Shown here: positions 53,295 through 63,728 of the stretch, one piece after another
Layout: the number at the start of each line of letters is the position of its first letter
Position numbering within the stretch: position 1 is the stretch's first letter
DNA from: Pseudomonas saxonica
GTDB lineage: Bacteria > Pseudomonadota > Gammaproteobacteria > Pseudomonadales > Pseudomonadaceae
Direction: 5' to 3'
Length of the DNA stretch: 64,000 nt
Assembly: GCF_007858365.1 (NCBI RefSeq)
Contig: NZ_VFIO01000002.1
Span: 434,001-498,000, forward strand
Notes under the pieces: model-generated
Database searches by the model: none
What the model was told of the DNA's origin: nothing
The model's input: the letters and a program-made list of their open reading frames with translations, nothing else
Position numbers and translations under genes: made by a program

Positions 53295-54437
53295 ATGAGC
53301 TCACTGCCTTTCCTGCCGTTTTCCAAACCCACTATTGATGAAGCCACCATTGCTGCCGTGGGCGACGTATTGCGCTCAGGCTGGATCACCAGCGGGCCAA
53401 AGGTTCAGGCGTTCGAAGCCCAGCTTTCGGAGTATTTTGGCGGTCGCCCGGTGCGTACCTTCAACTCCGGCACCTGCACGATGGAAATTGCTCTGCGCAT
53501 CGCGGGCATCGGTGCTGGAGACGAAGTCATCACCACCTCTATTTCATGGGTCGCAACGGCCAATGTGATTCTCGAAGTCGGCGCCACCCCCGTATTTGCC
53601 GATATAGACCCGGTGACTCGCAATATTGATCTGGCAAAAGTCGAGGCGGCCATCACGCCACGTACCAAGGCAATCATCCCGGTCTATCTGTCGGGCTTGC
53701 CGGTGGACATGGAGGCCCTCTACGCACTGGCCAAAAAACACAACCTGCGGGTGGTCGAAGATGCCGCACAAGCCTTGGGCTCCAGCTGGAACGGCCAACG
53801 CATCGGCGCACGCGGTGACTTTGTATCCTTCAGTTTTCAGGCCAACAAGAACATCACGTCATCCGAAGGCGGCTGTTTGGTACTGAATAATGAAGAGGAG
53901 GCGCGTCTGGCCGAGAAGTACCGCCTGCAAGGCGTTACCCGCAGTGGCTTCGATGGCCTGGACGTGGATGTATTGGGCGGCAAATTCAATATGACGGACA
54001 TTGCGGCCGCCATTGGTCTGGGCCAGTTTGCCCATATCGAAGCCATTACGGCGCATCGCCGCGAGTTGGCTAAACACTACTTCGACTGCTTCGGCCCTGA
54101 GTTTGAGGCGCAGTACGGTGCGCAACTGCCAGTGGCTGACTTCAATAGCACCAACTGGCATTTATTCCAGCTCGTGCTGCCTGAACGCAAAGACGGTGAA
54201 CCTGCCCGCGCTACCTTTATGAAAGAGATGCAGGCGCTGGGTGTCGGCGTGGGTTATCACTACCCGCCGATTCACTTGTTGAGCTTGTATCGCGCGCGAG
54301 GGTTTAGCGAAGGCATGCTGCCAATTTCCGAACGGGTCGGGCGCTTGATCGTATCGCTGCCGATGTTTACGGCAATGACCAAAGCCGACGTCGAGCGCTC
54401 GGTGGCGGCGGTGAAAGCGGTATTGAAAGACGCGTAA
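53295..54437 (+). CDS. DegT/DnrJ/EryC1/StrS (ArnB-like) aminotransferase
   Basis: 380 residues, a PLP sugar aminotransferase of the SHMT-like fold. Start ATG 53295 matches ArnB-type N-termini (LPFLPFSKPTIDEATIAAV); the ATG at 53226 gives an unlikely leader. FNSGTCTMEIALRIAGIG, SWVATANVILEVGATPVFADID, VVEDAAQALGSSW and the PLP-lysine region FSFQANKNITSSEGG are present. In arn clusters the enzyme makes Ara4N for lipid A, but no other arn gene is here, so the sugar substrate is open. Confidence 0.87.
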   Translation: MSSLPFLPFSKPTIDEATIAAVGDVLRSGWITSGPKVQAFEAQLSEYFGGRPVRTFNSGTCTMEIALRIAGIGAGDEVITTSISWVATANVILEVGATPVFADIDPVTRNIDLAKVEAAITPRTKAIIPVYLSGLPVDMEALYALAKKHNLRVVEDAAQALGSSWNGQRIGARGDFVSFSFQANKNITSSEGGCLVLNNEEEARLAEKYRLQGVTRSGFDGLDVDVLGGKFNMTDIAAAIGLGQFAHIEAITAHRRELAKHYFDCFGPEFEAQYGAQLPVADFNSTNWHLFQLVLPERKDGEPARATFMKEMQALGVGVGYHYPPIHLLSLYRARGFSEGMLPISERVGRLIVSLPMFTAMTKADVERSVAAVKAVLKDA

Positions 54438-54445
54438 ACCCCATC

Positions 54446-54582
54446 CCCCGTAGCAGCTGCCGAAGGCTGCGTCCGGCGACACCGTCGTCGTAAAACCTGT
54501 GATCACGGTCTATCAATAAAATCGTGAGCACCGAATTTACGATTGCTGCGCAACCGAACGCCGCCTGCGGCAGCTGCTACAA
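54446..54582. repeat. REPIN-like inverted repeat, family A
   Basis: CCCGTAGCAGCTGCCGAAGG on the left and CCTGCGGCAGCTGCTACAAG on the right, with GTCGTCGTAAAACC and GAATTTACGATTGC inside; same type as 1203-1343 and 8730-8885. Confidence 0.85.
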
Positions 54583-54589
54583 GAGTGGT

Positions 54590-54973
54590 TTACTCGCCAA
54601 TCGCGGCTTTGTAACCGGCAGCGTCCAGCAGTTTTTCCAGTTCAGCGGTATCGCTTGGCTTGAGTTTGAAAATCCAGGACTCGTACGGAGTATTGTTCAG
54701 GCTTTCCGGGCTGTCAGCCAGGTCTTCGTTGACCGCAACCACTTCGCCCGACACTGGCGCGTAGATGTCCGAAGCGGCCTTTACCGACTCCACGACACCT
54801 GCCGTCTCGCCTGCGGCAAATACTTTACCGATTTCGGCCAACTCAACAAACACCACATCCCCCAAGGCTTCCTGAGCGTGATCGCTAATGCCCACGGTCA
54901 CCGTGCCGTCAGCTTCCAGGCGGGCCCATTCGTGACTTTCAGCAAAGCGCAGCTCGGCAGGGATATTGCTCAT
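54590..54973 (-). CDS. gcvH: glycine cleavage system H protein
   Basis: 127 residues; carries the lipoyl-bound aminomethyl group between the P and T proteins. The lipoylated Lys is residue 65 in [12 protein letters not shown] 54973 gives [20 protein letters not shown]. It lies 62 bases downstream of gcvT on the same strand. The gcvP gene is not in the window. Confidence 0.97.
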   Translation of the reverse strand: MSNIPAELRFAESHEWARLEADGTVTVGISDHAQEALGDVVFVELAEIGKVFAAGETAGVVESVKAASDIYAPVSGEVVAVNEDLADSPESLNNTPYESWIFKLKPSDTAELEKLLDAAGYKAAIGE

Positions 54974-55035
54974 ATTCAGTGTCCTCAAAAGGAATTGTCG
55001 GCGGCTTGCACAGGGTACAAGCCTGCCAGTAAAGG

Positions 55036-56118
55036 TTAGATCAAGGCTTTGCCCAGACGAACAAAAGTCGGTTTAACCACGCGAACCGGATACCACTTAC
55101 CCCGAATTTCGACCTCGGCACGGTCTGCCGTAGCCGTCGGAACTCGCGCCAAAGCAATCGACTTGCTTAACGTAGGAGAGAAACTACCACTGGTGATCTC
55201 CCCTTCGCCAATACCCGCGATCCGAACTACCTGATGGGCACGCAATACGCCGCGCTCTTCAAGCACCAAACCCACCAGTTTGAGCGGTACGCCGCCGGCT
55301 TTTTCAGCTTCCAGCGCAGCGCGCCCAATAAACTGACGTGTGGCCGGTTCCCACGCAATGGTCCAGGCCATATTGGCTGAAAGTGGCGAGACAGACAGGT
55401 GAATATCCTGCCCATAGAGGTTCATGCCCGCCTCAAGACGCAGCGTATCGCGGGCACCCAGGCCAATAGGGGATATACCGGCGCCCACCAGATCGTTGAA
55501 GAACGCCGGGGCCTGGTCAGCCGGGAGCATAATTTCCAGGCCATCTTCGCCGGTATAGCCGGTACGGGCGATAAACCAGTCACCGCAGCTGTGCCCTTCG
55601 AAGGGCTTGAGTTGCTGGATAAGTTGGCCACGGGCCTGACTCACCAGTTCGGCGACTTTGTGTCGAGCGTGTGGGCCTTGTATGGCCAGCAGCGCCAGCT
55701 CGGGCCGCTCCAGCAGTTGTACGGCATAACCTTTAGCCTGAGCCGACATCCAGGCCAGATCCTGTTCACGAGTGGCGGCATTGACGACTAGCCGATAACC
55801 CGTGGGCATCAGGTAGACAATCATGTCGTCAACCACGCCGCCCTGCTCGTTGAGCATGGCGCTATAGAGTGCGCGGCCGGGCGTGTTCAAACGGTCGACA
55901 TCGTTGGCCAACAAATGCTGGAGCCATTCCTTGGCCTGATCACCGATGACGTCAATCACGGTCATATGCGAAACATCAAAAACCCCACAGTCGCGGCGCA
56001 CCTCGTGGTGTTCCTCAACTTGCGAGCCGTAATGCAGGGGCATATCCCAACCGCCAAAATCGACCATTTTCGCGCCTAGGGCGAGATGCAGGTCATACAG
56101 AGGCGTACGCTGTCCCAT
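55036..56118 (-). CDS. gcvT: aminomethyltransferase (glycine cleavage T protein)
   Basis: 360 residues; transfers the methylene group to tetrahydrofolate and releases ammonia. [31 protein letters not shown], the catalytic Asp in DVSHM-type segment [11 protein letters not shown], and [12 protein letters not shown] are standard. ATG 56118 follows AGGAG. It is first of gcvTH. I looked for a glycine riboswitch in the 155-base leader and did not find one. Confidence 0.96.
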   Translation of the reverse strand: MGQRTPLYDLHLALGAKMVDFGGWDMPLHYGSQVEEHHEVRRDCGVFDVSHMTVIDVIGDQAKEWLQHLLANDVDRLNTPGRALYSAMLNEQGGVVDDMIVYLMPTGYRLVVNAATREQDLAWMSAQAKGYAVQLLERPELALLAIQGPHARHKVAELVSQARGQLIQQLKPFEGHSCGDWFIARTGYTGEDGLEIMLPADQAPAFFNDLVGAGISPIGLGARDTLRLEAGMNLYGQDIHLSVSPLSANMAWTIAWEPATRQFIGRAALEAEKAGGVPLKLVGLVLEERGVLRAHQVVRIAGIGEGEITSGSFSPTLSKSIALARVPTATADRAEVEIRGKWYPVRVVKPTFVRLGKALI

Positions 56119-56274
56119 GGGTTTCTCCTTCCGGGCGTGGCGAAGGTGCGGACAGGCATGTTAAACATTTCAGATCTCAGGCAGAGACCTTGATCCGTTT
56201 AACAGAGAACCCGGCCTGACAGACAAACCGCACCGAATGCGGCGCATTGTAGCCGCATGGGCAAGCACTGGCAC

Positions 56275-57891
56275 CTAACCGTTGCGATGGGCGGAACGGC
56301 GAATCAACCCGATGACCGGCAGTAGACCAACCAGCACCAGCGTCAGCGCTGGCAAAGAAGCCCGCGCCCATTCGCCTTCACTGGTCATCTCAAAAATACG
56401 CACCGCCAGCGTATCCCAGCCAAATGGACGCATCAGCAGGGTTGCGGGCATTTCTTTGAGCACATCGACAAATACCAACAATGCGGCGCTCAAGGTGCCG
56501 GGCAGTAATAACGGCAGATACACCTTGATAAAAAGTCGTGGGCCACTCACGCCTAAACTCCGGGCGGCCTCAGGCAATGAAGGACGAATGCGCGCCAGAC
56601 TGCTTTCAAGCGGGCCATAAGCCACAGCGATAAAGCGCACCAGATACGCCAGCAGCAAGGCTGACAGGCTGCCGAGCAAGAGCGGCTTACCCGCCCCACC
56701 CAACCAGCCGGACAGTGGAATCACTAGTTCACGATCCAGGTAGCTGAAAGCCAGCATGATGGAGACCGCGAGCACGGAACCCGGCAAGGCATAGCCCAGA
56801 TTGGCCAGGCTGACCCCGGCCCGAATCGCTGGTGTGGGTGCCTGACGTCGGGCAAACGCCAGCACTAATGCGACGCTGACCGTAATCAACGCGGCCATGG
56901 CACCTAAATACAAGGTGTGAAGAATCAGCCCGGTGTAGCGCTCATCCAGATCAAAGCGTCCGCGCTGCCAGAACCACACCACCAGTTGCAGCATGGGAAT
57001 CACAAACGCACAGGCAAAGACCAACAAGCACCAACCGCTGGCCAACCATGCCTTGGGCCCACGCAAGTGATACAACGCCTTGACCCGTGGCCGCTCGTTA
57101 CTGGCCCGGCTGGCACCGCGTGCCCGGCGTTCGCCGTACAGCACCACCATGACCACCAGCAACAACAAACTGGCCAATTGAGCAGCCGTTGAAAGGCTGA
57201 AGAACCCGTACCAGGTTTTGTAGATGGCGGTGGTAAAGGTGTCGAAATTAAACACCGACACCGCACCGAAATCAGCGAGGGTTTCCATCAATGCCAGTGC
57301 AACGCCCGCCCCAATCGCCGGTCGCGCCATCGGCAAGGCAACTCGCCAGAACGCCTGCCACGGGCTTTGGCCCAGCACGCGAGCGGCTTCCATCAAACCT
57401 TTGCCCTGGGCGAGAAATGCCGTACGCGCCAGCAGGTAAACGTAGGGATAAAACACCAGCATCAGCACGATGATCACACCGCCGGTGGATCGCACCCTCG
57501 GCAAGCGCAGGCCCATGCCAAACCATTCCCGCAGCAAGGTCTGCACGGGCCCGGCAAAATCCAGCAGGCCGACAAAAACAAATGCCAACACATAGGCCGG
57601 GATCGCGAAGGGCAGCATCAGCGCCCAGTCCAGCCAGCGTCTGCCGGGGAACTCACACAAGCTGGTCAACCACGCCAGGCTGACCCCCAGCAGCGTCACG
57701 CCAATACCAACCCCGACGATCAATGTCAGGGTGTTGCCCAGCAAGCGTGGCATCTGCGTGTCCCAGAGGTGGCTCCAGATCTGCGAGTCGATACTTTGCC
57801 AGGAGAGCAACAGTACGCTCAGCGGTAACAGCACTAGAGCAGCAATGGTAAAAACCAGCGGATACCAGCGACGTTGGGCAGGATGGGCCAC
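56275..57891 (-). CDS. iron(III) ABC transporter permease (FbpB/SfuB-like)
   Basis: 538 residues with two fused copies of the permease domain and about twelve membrane helices. I start at GTG 57891 (GAGAG six bases before it; product begins with AHPAQRRWYPLVF), since the open frame further upstream to 57948 runs into a REP. The two EAA loops are LMEAARVLGQSPWQAFWRVALPMA and LPEAARSLGVSGPRLFIKVYLPLLLP. Upstream on the same strand is the iron-binding protein gene, separated by a REPIN. No ATPase gene is here. Confidence 0.92.
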   Translation of the reverse strand: MAHPAQRRWYPLVFTIAALVLLPLSVLLLSWQSIDSQIWSHLWDTQMPRLLGNTLTLIVGVGIGVTLLGVSLAWLTSLCEFPGRRWLDWALMLPFAIPAYVLAFVFVGLLDFAGPVQTLLREWFGMGLRLPRVRSTGGVIIVLMLVFYPYVYLLARTAFLAQGKGLMEAARVLGQSPWQAFWRVALPMARPAIGAGVALALMETLADFGAVSVFNFDTFTTAIYKTWYGFFSLSTAAQLASLLLLVVMVVLYGERRARGASRASNERPRVKALYHLRGPKAWLASGWCLLVFACAFVIPMLQLVVWFWQRGRFDLDERYTGLILHTLYLGAMAALITVSVALVLAFARRQAPTPAIRAGVSLANLGYALPGSVLAVSIMLAFSYLDRELVIPLSGWLGGAGKPLLLGSLSALLLAYLVRFIAVAYGPLESSLARIRPSLPEAARSLGVSGPRLFIKVYLPLLLPGTLSAALLVFVDVLKEMPATLLMRPFGWDTLAVRIFEMTSEGEWARASLPALTLVLVGLLPVIGLIRRSAHRNG

Positions 57892-57940
57892 AAAAAACTC
57901 TCGGAAGGTGGGTAATGCGAGGGAGTGTAGGGCTAATGCT

Positions 57941-58053
57941 GCCCTCACCCTAGCCCTCTCCCGGAGGGAGAGGGGACTAAATGCAAAAGCAGATTGGCGT
58001 GACGCCTGCCATCAGCACCCTCTCCCTCCGGGAGAGGGTTGGGGTGAGGGGCT
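57941..58053. repeat. REPIN-like repeat, family B
   Basis: CCCTCACCCTAGCCCTCTCC and GGAGAGGGTTGGGGTGAGGG inverted arms with a spacer, inside the iron-transport operon between binding protein and permease. Such a hairpin can uncouple expression of the two. Confidence 0.85.
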
Positions 58054-58058
58054 TTTAA

Positions 58059-59060
58059 TCAATTCCAGCCCGCACGGTCCATCATGCGGATGGCTTCGGC
58101 CTGCCGCTTGCCTGCCACTTCAACCGGCAGGGCGTCGGCCTTGAAACTGCCCCAACTAGCCACTTCAGCCGAAGGCGCAACTGCGGGGTTAGCCGGAAAC
58201 TCCTGATTGGTACCGGCAAAAATCGCCTGCGCTTCTGGCGTAGTCATCCATTCCACCAGCGCCTTGGCAGCTTCAGGATGCGGTGCATATTTGGTCAAAC
58301 CGATCCCCGACAAGTTGACGTGCACGCCACGATCCGCCTGATTTGGCCAGAACAGCTTCACACCCAGGTCCGGCTTTTGCTTGTGCAGGCGGCCGTAGTA
58401 GTAGGTGTTGACGATGCCGACGTCGCATTGCCCGGCGTTGATGGCCTCAAGCACCGCAATGTCATCGGAAAACACGTCAGTGGACAGGTTATTAACCCAG
58501 CCTTTGAGAATTTGTTCGGTTTTCTCCGGGCCATTCACTTCGATCATCGTGGCTGTGAGCGACTGGTTGTAGACCTTTTTAGCCGTGCGCAGACACAAGC
58601 GCCCTTCCCACTTCTTGTCGGCAAGCGCTTCGTAGGTCGACAACTCTTCTGGTTTCACCCGGTCGGTGGCGTAGGCGATGGTACGTGCACGCAGGCTAAG
58701 GCCTGTCCACTGGTGGGATGAGGAGCGGTACTGAGGAGGGATGTTTTGATCAATCACGTCCGACTTGAGCGGCTGCAGTATGCCCATTTGTTCGGCTTGC
58801 CACAGGTTACCGGCGTCTACGGTGAGCAACAGATCGGCGGTGGCGTTTTCGCCCTCGGCCTTGATGCGCTGCATGAGCGGCGCTTCTTTATCGGTGATGA
58901 ACTTGACCTTGACCCCGGTCTTGGCGGTGTAGGCATCAAATACCGGTTTGATCAGCTCGTCGATACGCGAGGAATACACCACCACTTCATCGGCAGCAGA
59001 CACACTGCTCGCAAAAACGGTAAGGGCCAGGGCAGTCAGTAGACGCTTGGGTGCCAGCAT
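58059..59060 (-). CDS. iron(III) ABC transporter substrate-binding protein (FbpA-like)
   Basis: 333 residues, periplasmic. Signal peptide [38 protein letters not shown] at the start and the tyrosine pair in VNTYYYGRL (iron ligands in FbpA) near residue 215 are present, as is [15 protein letters not shown] Fur-box-like sequence lies 38 bases upstream. It is the first gene of a two-gene iron import operon with the permease. Confidence 0.93.
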   Translation of the reverse strand: MLAPKRLLTALALTVFASSVSAADEVVVYSSRIDELIKPVFDAYTAKTGVKVKFITDKEAPLMQRIKAEGENATADLLLTVDAGNLWQAEQMGILQPLKSDVIDQNIPPQYRSSSHQWTGLSLRARTIAYATDRVKPEELSTYEALADKKWEGRLCLRTAKKVYNQSLTATMIEVNGPEKTEQILKGWVNNLSTDVFSDDIAVLEAINAGQCDVGIVNTYYYGRLHKQKPDLGVKLFWPNQADRGVHVNLSGIGLTKYAPHPEAAKALVEWMTTPEAQAIFAGTNQEFPANPAVAPSAEVASWGSFKADALPVEVAGKRQAEAIRMMDRAGWN

Positions 59061-59097
59061 GGGAGGCGGTCTCTCGTGATGCGAATCGGGTGTAAAT

Positions 59098-59116
59098 GGT
59101 AGTGAATCACATTTGC
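59098..59116 (-). promoter_or_regulatory. Fur-box-like site upstream of the iron-binding protein gene
   Basis: On the minus strand GCAAATGTGATTCACTACC matches 12 of 19 bases of the classic Fur box (GATAATGATAATCATTATC). Its position 38 bases before the start supports iron repression. Confidence 0.4.
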
Positions 59117-59190
59117 CATCTCAACCGAACTCGCCCTAGAGCCGTTACTAGATGTTACTAAAAAGGCAGGAGCGAATTAATCGTCCCCCA

Positions 59191-60414
59191 TCACGCCTTG
59201 GCCAACGGCGGTAAATCTCCGCTCAAGCCCAGCGCCTGGCGCACGAAAAGGGCTTTTGCTTCAGGCATTTTATCGACCCACTTCAAACCGGTATTACGCA
59301 CCAGCCGCGCAGTGAGCGAGTCGGACTGGAACAGTCGCTCAAAGCCTTCCATCGCGGCCATCAGCGCCAAATTGTGCGGCATGCGTCGACGTTCATAACG
59401 GCTCAGTACCCGTACATCTGCCAGGCGTTCGCCACGGTCCTGCGCATGCATCAGCACATCGGCCAGCACTGCGGCATCCAGAAAACCCAGATTGACTCCC
59501 TGCCCGGCCAGCGGGTGAATGGTGTGCGCCGCATCGCCGATCAGTGCGAGGCCTTCAGCCACGTAGCGTTTGGCATGACGTTGACGCAGGGGAACGCATA
59601 CTCGTGGATCAGCGCTGAGCACGGCGCCCAGTCGGCCTTCAAAAGCGAATTCCAGCGCGCGGCAAAAAGCCTCGTCCTCGAGCGCCATCAACTGTTCGGC
59701 CTCTTCAGGCGTGGTCGACCAAACAATCGAACACCAGTCTTGTTCACCTTCGCGCTCCAAAGGCAGGAATGCCAATGGCCCGTTGTCAGTAAAACGCTGC
59801 CAGGCGGTTCGCTGGTGCGCCTGCGCGCAACGCACACTGGTCACGATGGCGTGATGCTGGTAATCCCACTCACGGGTCTCACAGCCGGTCAGACGGCGTA
59901 CTGCGGAGTTGGCACCATCGGCAGCAATCACCAGCGGAGCTCGCAAGGTGCGGCCATCAGCCAGCGTGAGCAGCCAGTCATCACCCGAGCGGCGCATCTG
60001 CTCAAGGCGCGCATTGGCCAGCATTTCAATGTCAGCGCCCTGCACACACTCCAGCAACGCGTCCTGCACCACTCGGTTTTCGACAATATGCCCCAGCACC
60101 TCGGCATGCACACTGGCTGCCGAGAAGTGGATCTGCCCGGTGCCGCTGCCATCCCACACGTGCATGTGCGAGTACGGACTGACACGCCGCTGAGTAATGC
60201 CCTCCCACGCCCCCAGACGCTCAAGGATGCGTTGGCTGGCCGCCGACAATGCGCTCACGCGAGGCTCAAAAGGGGCTTGGGCCGTGAAGGGTTTAACGCT
60301 CAACGGGCTGCCATCCAGCAACAGGATGTTCAGTCCGCTATTTTTGAGCGCCAGCGCAAGGGCGCTTCCGACCATTCCGGCCCCAACAATCAGCAAATCT
60401 GCGCGCATTTCCAT
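59191..60414 (-). CDS. ubiI: ubiquinone-biosynthesis FAD hydroxylase (UbiI/VisC type)
   Basis: 407 residues. FAD-binding GAGMVGSAL near residue 10, the DG motif (IAADGANSAVRR) and GDAAHTIHPLAGQGVNLGFLDA. It belongs to the UbiH/UbiI/UbiF monooxygenase family that hydroxylates the quinone ring; its position next to ubiH and its VisC-like sequence favour UbiI, but a different ring position cannot be excluded. It lies 78 bases downstream of ubiH, same strand. Confidence 0.85.
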   Translation of the reverse strand: MEMRADLLIVGAGMVGSALALALKNSGLNILLLDGSPLSVKPFTAQAPFEPRVSALSAASQRILERLGAWEGITQRRVSPYSHMHVWDGSGTGQIHFSAASVHAEVLGHIVENRVVQDALLECVQGADIEMLANARLEQMRRSGDDWLLTLADGRTLRAPLVIAADGANSAVRRLTGCETREWDYQHHAIVTSVRCAQAHQRTAWQRFTDNGPLAFLPLEREGEQDWCSIVWSTTPEEAEQLMALEDEAFCRALEFAFEGRLGAVLSADPRVCVPLRQRHAKRYVAEGLALIGDAAHTIHPLAGQGVNLGFLDAAVLADVLMHAQDRGERLADVRVLSRYERRRMPHNLALMAAMEGFERLFQSDSLTARLVRNTGLKWVDKMPEAKALFVRQALGLSGDLPPLAKA

Positions 60415-60492
60415 GCTTTAAGCCTGTCTCGTGAGCGGCAATGGCCGCATCTGAAAAAAGGGTTCGACCCGGCACTTGAGCGCCGGTCGTCA

Positions 60493-61680
60493 TCAACTGT
60501 CTGCGCGGGTGCCCAGCCCCATGGCCTGACGGGCAAACCAGCGCTTGGCTGGCGGCATCAGGTCGAGGCCCAGCAAGCCGAGGTTGCGACCCAGGGATAC
60601 CAGCGTTTGATCGCTGCCAAACAAACGCGTCACCTGGTCCGAGAAGCCAATGGTCAGTTGCTGATCAGGCATCTGGTGCTGTTGATAACTCAACAGCGTA
60701 GCCAAATCGCCGGGTGTTTTGTCACTCGCCAACAGCACATCCGCCAAAGCCTGAGCATCGCGCAACGAGAGGTTGAAGCCCTGCCCAGCGATCGGATGCA
60801 GGCTGTGAGCCGCATTCCCCAGTACCGCCAGGTGCGGCCGTACTTGTTCATCAGCTTCGACCAGTGTCAGCGGGTACAAATGCCGCGCGCCGACTTGCTT
60901 AAGCGTGCCCAGACGATAGCCGAACACGCTCTGCAATTCGCGCAAGAAGCTGCGCTCGTCCACATCGGCAAGGCGTTTGGCATCCATTCCCAGACGCGTC
61001 CACACCAATGCGCAGCGATTGTCGGGCAAGGGCAGCAAGGCCATCGGCCCTTCGTCGGTGAAGCGTTCAAACGCCATGCCGTCATGGGGCTGGCTGGGAG
61101 TGATGTTGGCAATCAACGCACTCTGGTCGTAAGGACGCTTGCGCACATTGATACCCAACTGTTCACGCAAGCCCGAACGCCCGCCATCAGCCAGTACTGC
61201 AAGGTCGCAGTCGAGCGAGGTTTCGTCGTTGAGGGTCAACCGGTAGCCCGTCTCCATCGGCTGCATGTGGGTAACTTCGGCCGGACACCGCCAGCTGATC
61301 ACTTCAGGGTCCAGACCTTTCCACAAACATTGACCCAACCAGGCGTTTTCGACCACGTACCCCAAGGCCGGAACACCCTCTTCACGAGCGGACAAGCGGG
61401 CGGTGGAGAAGCGACCGCGATCAGAAACGTGAATATCCTTGATCGGCTCGGCACGTTCGGCAATCGCCGACCACACGCCCATGCGCTCATAGATAAGACG
61501 GGCACCATAACTAAGCGCCGAAGAGCGGGCGTCATAACTCGGCTGGTAAGTGTTGCCGGGCGCAAAGGGTTCGATCAGGACGATTTTCCACCCGCGCGCC
61601 TTTGCCCCGGACTGCAACGCCAAGGCCAGGCTGGCTCCGACCAGACCACCACCAATGATTGCCAGACTGACACGGCTCAT
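60493..61680 (-). CDS. ubiH: 2-octaprenyl-6-methoxyphenol hydroxylase
   Basis: 395 residues of the same FAD monooxygenase family. GGGLVGASL near residue 10, LADGGRSGLREQ, and GNAAHSLHPIAGQGFNLSLRDAQALADVL (Asn replaces Asp in the usual GDAAH, as in other UbiH proteins). Its ATG overlaps the pepP stop (ATGA). The pepP-ubiH-ubiI order is the same as in E. coli. Confidence 0.94.
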   Translation of the reverse strand: MSRVSLAIIGGGLVGASLALALQSGAKARGWKIVLIEPFAPGNTYQPSYDARSSALSYGARLIYERMGVWSAIAERAEPIKDIHVSDRGRFSTARLSAREEGVPALGYVVENAWLGQCLWKGLDPEVISWRCPAEVTHMQPMETGYRLTLNDETSLDCDLAVLADGGRSGLREQLGINVRKRPYDQSALIANITPSQPHDGMAFERFTDEGPMALLPLPDNRCALVWTRLGMDAKRLADVDERSFLRELQSVFGYRLGTLKQVGARHLYPLTLVEADEQVRPHLAVLGNAAHSLHPIAGQGFNLSLRDAQALADVLLASDKTPGDLATLLSYQQHQMPDQQLTIGFSDQVTRLFGSDQTLVSLGRNLGLLGLDLMPPAKRWFARQAMGLGTRADS

Positions 61681-63011
61681 GCTGCGTTCGTCCGCGCAGA
61701 GGCCATCAAGGCTTCGATTTCGGCGACGGTTTTGGGCACGTCGCCCGTCAGAATTTCACAGCCATTTTTAGTGACCACTACGTCATCCTCAATGCGTACA
61801 CCGATGCCGCGCCATTTTTTTGCGACTTGCATGTTAGAGGGGCTGATGTAGATACCCGGCTCAACCGTCAAGGTCATGCCGGGTTCCAGCACGCGCCATT
61901 CACCGCCGACCTTGTATTCGCCAACGTCATGCACATCAAGCCCCAGCCAGTGCCCGGCACGGTGCATGTAAAAGGATTTATAGGCTTCGCTGGCGATCAA
62001 CTCATCGACATCGCCCTGCAACAAACCAAGTTCAACCAGGCCCGCCGTGATGACCTGCACCGTGGCTTCGTGCGCCTGATTCCAGTGTTTGTTGGGAGCA
62101 ATCTCGGCAAAAGCCGCTTCTTGCGAGGCCAGCACCAGTTCATAAATGGCTTTCTGTTCCACCGAGAACTGGCCGTTTACAGGGAACGTACGGCTAATAT
62201 CGCTGGCATAGCAGTCAATCTCACAGCCCGCATCAATCAATACCAGATCGCCGTCCTTGAGCAGGGCGTCATTCTCTTGGTAATGAAGGATGCAGCTGTT
62301 ATCGCCAGCAGCGACGATAGAGCCATAGGCGGGCATTTTTGCCCCGCTTTTGCGAAATTCGTAATCCAGTTCTGCTTCAAGGCTGTACTCATGCAAACCG
62401 GCCCGACTGGCCTGCATTGCACGGATGTGAGCTCGGGCCGAGATCTGCGCCGCATGGCGCATGACCTTGATTTCAGACGCGGATTTATACAGACGCATAT
62501 CATGCAGCAGGTGATCCAGCGCAACGAATTCCTCCGGTGGCTGGGCCCCCAAATCGGCCTTGGAGCGGATGGTGTTGATCCAGTCCATCAGGTGACGGTC
62601 GAAGGGCGGGTTGTTACCCATCGCCGAATACACCCGGTCACGGCCTTCAATCAAGCCCGGCAGGATGTCGTCAATGTCAGTGATGGGGAACGCATCATCT
62701 GCGCCGAAGTCACGAATAGCACCTTCTTGCCCGGCGCGCAGGCCGTCCCACAGCTCTCGCTCGGGGTTGCGCTCGCGACAAAACAGCACGTATTGCCCAT
62801 GGGCACGACCGGGGATCAAAACGATCACGGCCTCAGGCTCGGGAAAACCGCTCAGGTACTGGAAATTGCTGTCCTGACGGTAAAGGTATTCGACATCACG
62901 ATTGCGAATAGCCACTGGCGCAGCAGGCAATATCGCGATGCTGTTAGGCCCCATCTGCTCCATCAGCGCCTTGCGGCGACGTGTGTATTCCGATTTCGGG
63001 ATATGGATCAT
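61677..63011 (-). CDS. pepP: Xaa-Pro aminopeptidase
   Basis: 444 residues, a cytoplasmic Mn-dependent peptidase of the pita-bread fold that removes N-terminal residues before proline. The metal ligands lie in VLIDAGCEIDCYASDISRTFP (two Asp), GHWLGLDVHDVG (His), LTVEPGIYI (Glu) and VRIEDDVVVT (Glu). The N-terminal domain starts MIHIPKSEYTRRR. It overlaps ubiH downstream and follows ygfB. Confidence 0.97.
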   Translation of the reverse strand: MIHIPKSEYTRRRKALMEQMGPNSIAILPAAPVAIRNRDVEYLYRQDSNFQYLSGFPEPEAVIVLIPGRAHGQYVLFCRERNPERELWDGLRAGQEGAIRDFGADDAFPITDIDDILPGLIEGRDRVYSAMGNNPPFDRHLMDWINTIRSKADLGAQPPEEFVALDHLLHDMRLYKSASEIKVMRHAAQISARAHIRAMQASRAGLHEYSLEAELDYEFRKSGAKMPAYGSIVAAGDNSCILHYQENDALLKDGDLVLIDAGCEIDCYASDISRTFPVNGQFSVEQKAIYELVLASQEAAFAEIAPNKHWNQAHEATVQVITAGLVELGLLQGDVDELIASEAYKSFYMHRAGHWLGLDVHDVGEYKVGGEWRVLEPGMTLTVEPGIYISPSNMQVAKKWRGIGVRIEDDVVVTKNGCEILTGDVPKTVAEIEALMASARTNAA

Positions 63012-63040
63012 GGGCAGACGGGTTCCCTCTTGGCGATCAA

Positions 63041-63595
63041 TCAGTGCAGTGAAGGCTTGGCAGCCGGCGCTTCGGACTTTGTGGTTTCGGTAAACAGCAA
63101 CAGCGGAGCAACACGCAGGTACTCCATCACTTGCATGTAGTCGGTCTCGGCGTCTTCGGACTCTTCCAGGGCGTCTTGCACCTGAGAAATAGCCGCCAGA
63201 TCGCGCAGCACTTCGTTGGCTTCATCGCTCATCGCATATTCGCGACGGGTCAGGCCGAAACCGCTGAGGAAACCACGGCACCACTCACCCAGCGCTGCGG
63301 CGCGCTCGGGCAGCGGAGCATCGTCGGTCGGCAACAGCAGTACGACGGTCATGTCGTCACTGGTCAGTTCACCTTTGACCATCTCTTGCAAACCGATGAG
63401 GGCATTGCGTACGTTGTCCTGCGGCTCACCAGAAAGAAGCTCGGTGGCCTCAGCCAACCAGGCCTTGTGCTCAAAACCTGCGCCAGCACAACTGCGGCCC
63501 AGTAAATGGCCGTGCAGTTCAGCAGGCGAGACGGAATGACCGCTGGCAGTGAGCAGGGTTACGAAAGCTTGATACGGGGAATTCTGAATAGGCAT
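63041..63595 (-). CDS. ygfB: YgfB (UPF0149) family protein
   Basis: 184 residues. [15 protein letters not shown] near residue 25, the [14 protein letters not shown] motif near 105 and [11 protein letters not shown] near the C-terminus are the YecA/YgfB family features. The last 15 residues are low complexity. In P. aeruginosa YgfB modulates ampDh3 expression. It is first of ygfB-pepP-ubiH-ubiI, with 29 bases to pepP, and divergent from the zapA pair. Confidence 0.93.
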   Translation of the reverse strand: MPIQNSPYQAFVTLLTASGHSVSPAELHGHLLGRSCAGAGFEHKAWLAEATELLSGEPQDNVRNALIGLQEMVKGELTSDDMTVVLLLPTDDAPLPERAAALGEWCRGFLSGFGLTRREYAMSDEANEVLRDLAAISQVQDALEESEDAETDYMQVMEYLRVAPLLLFTETTKSEAPAAKPSLH

Positions 63596-63728
63596 GGTCA
63601 GCTAGGCGCCAAGCGGCGCTATGTCTAGAATGGAGGCCTTGTATCGTAGCATCGGCAGACGAGCCAGACCATCAAGGCGTCAATACGGTTGGCTTTCACC
63701 CTCCATCAGAAAAACACAGTAGGACCTA

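Noticed and set aside
56119..56274. Glycine riboswitch in the gcvT leader
   Set aside because: The leader lacks the paired glycine aptamer core sequences; the gap is short and shows no tandem aptamer pattern.
59374..61851. 825-codon plus-strand open frame
   Set aside because: It is antisense to ubiI and ubiH, which are clear real genes; the product has no recognisable protein character and is a codon-bias shadow.
61827..63140. 437-codon plus-strand open frame
   Set aside because: Antisense to pepP; a shadow of high-GC codon usage.
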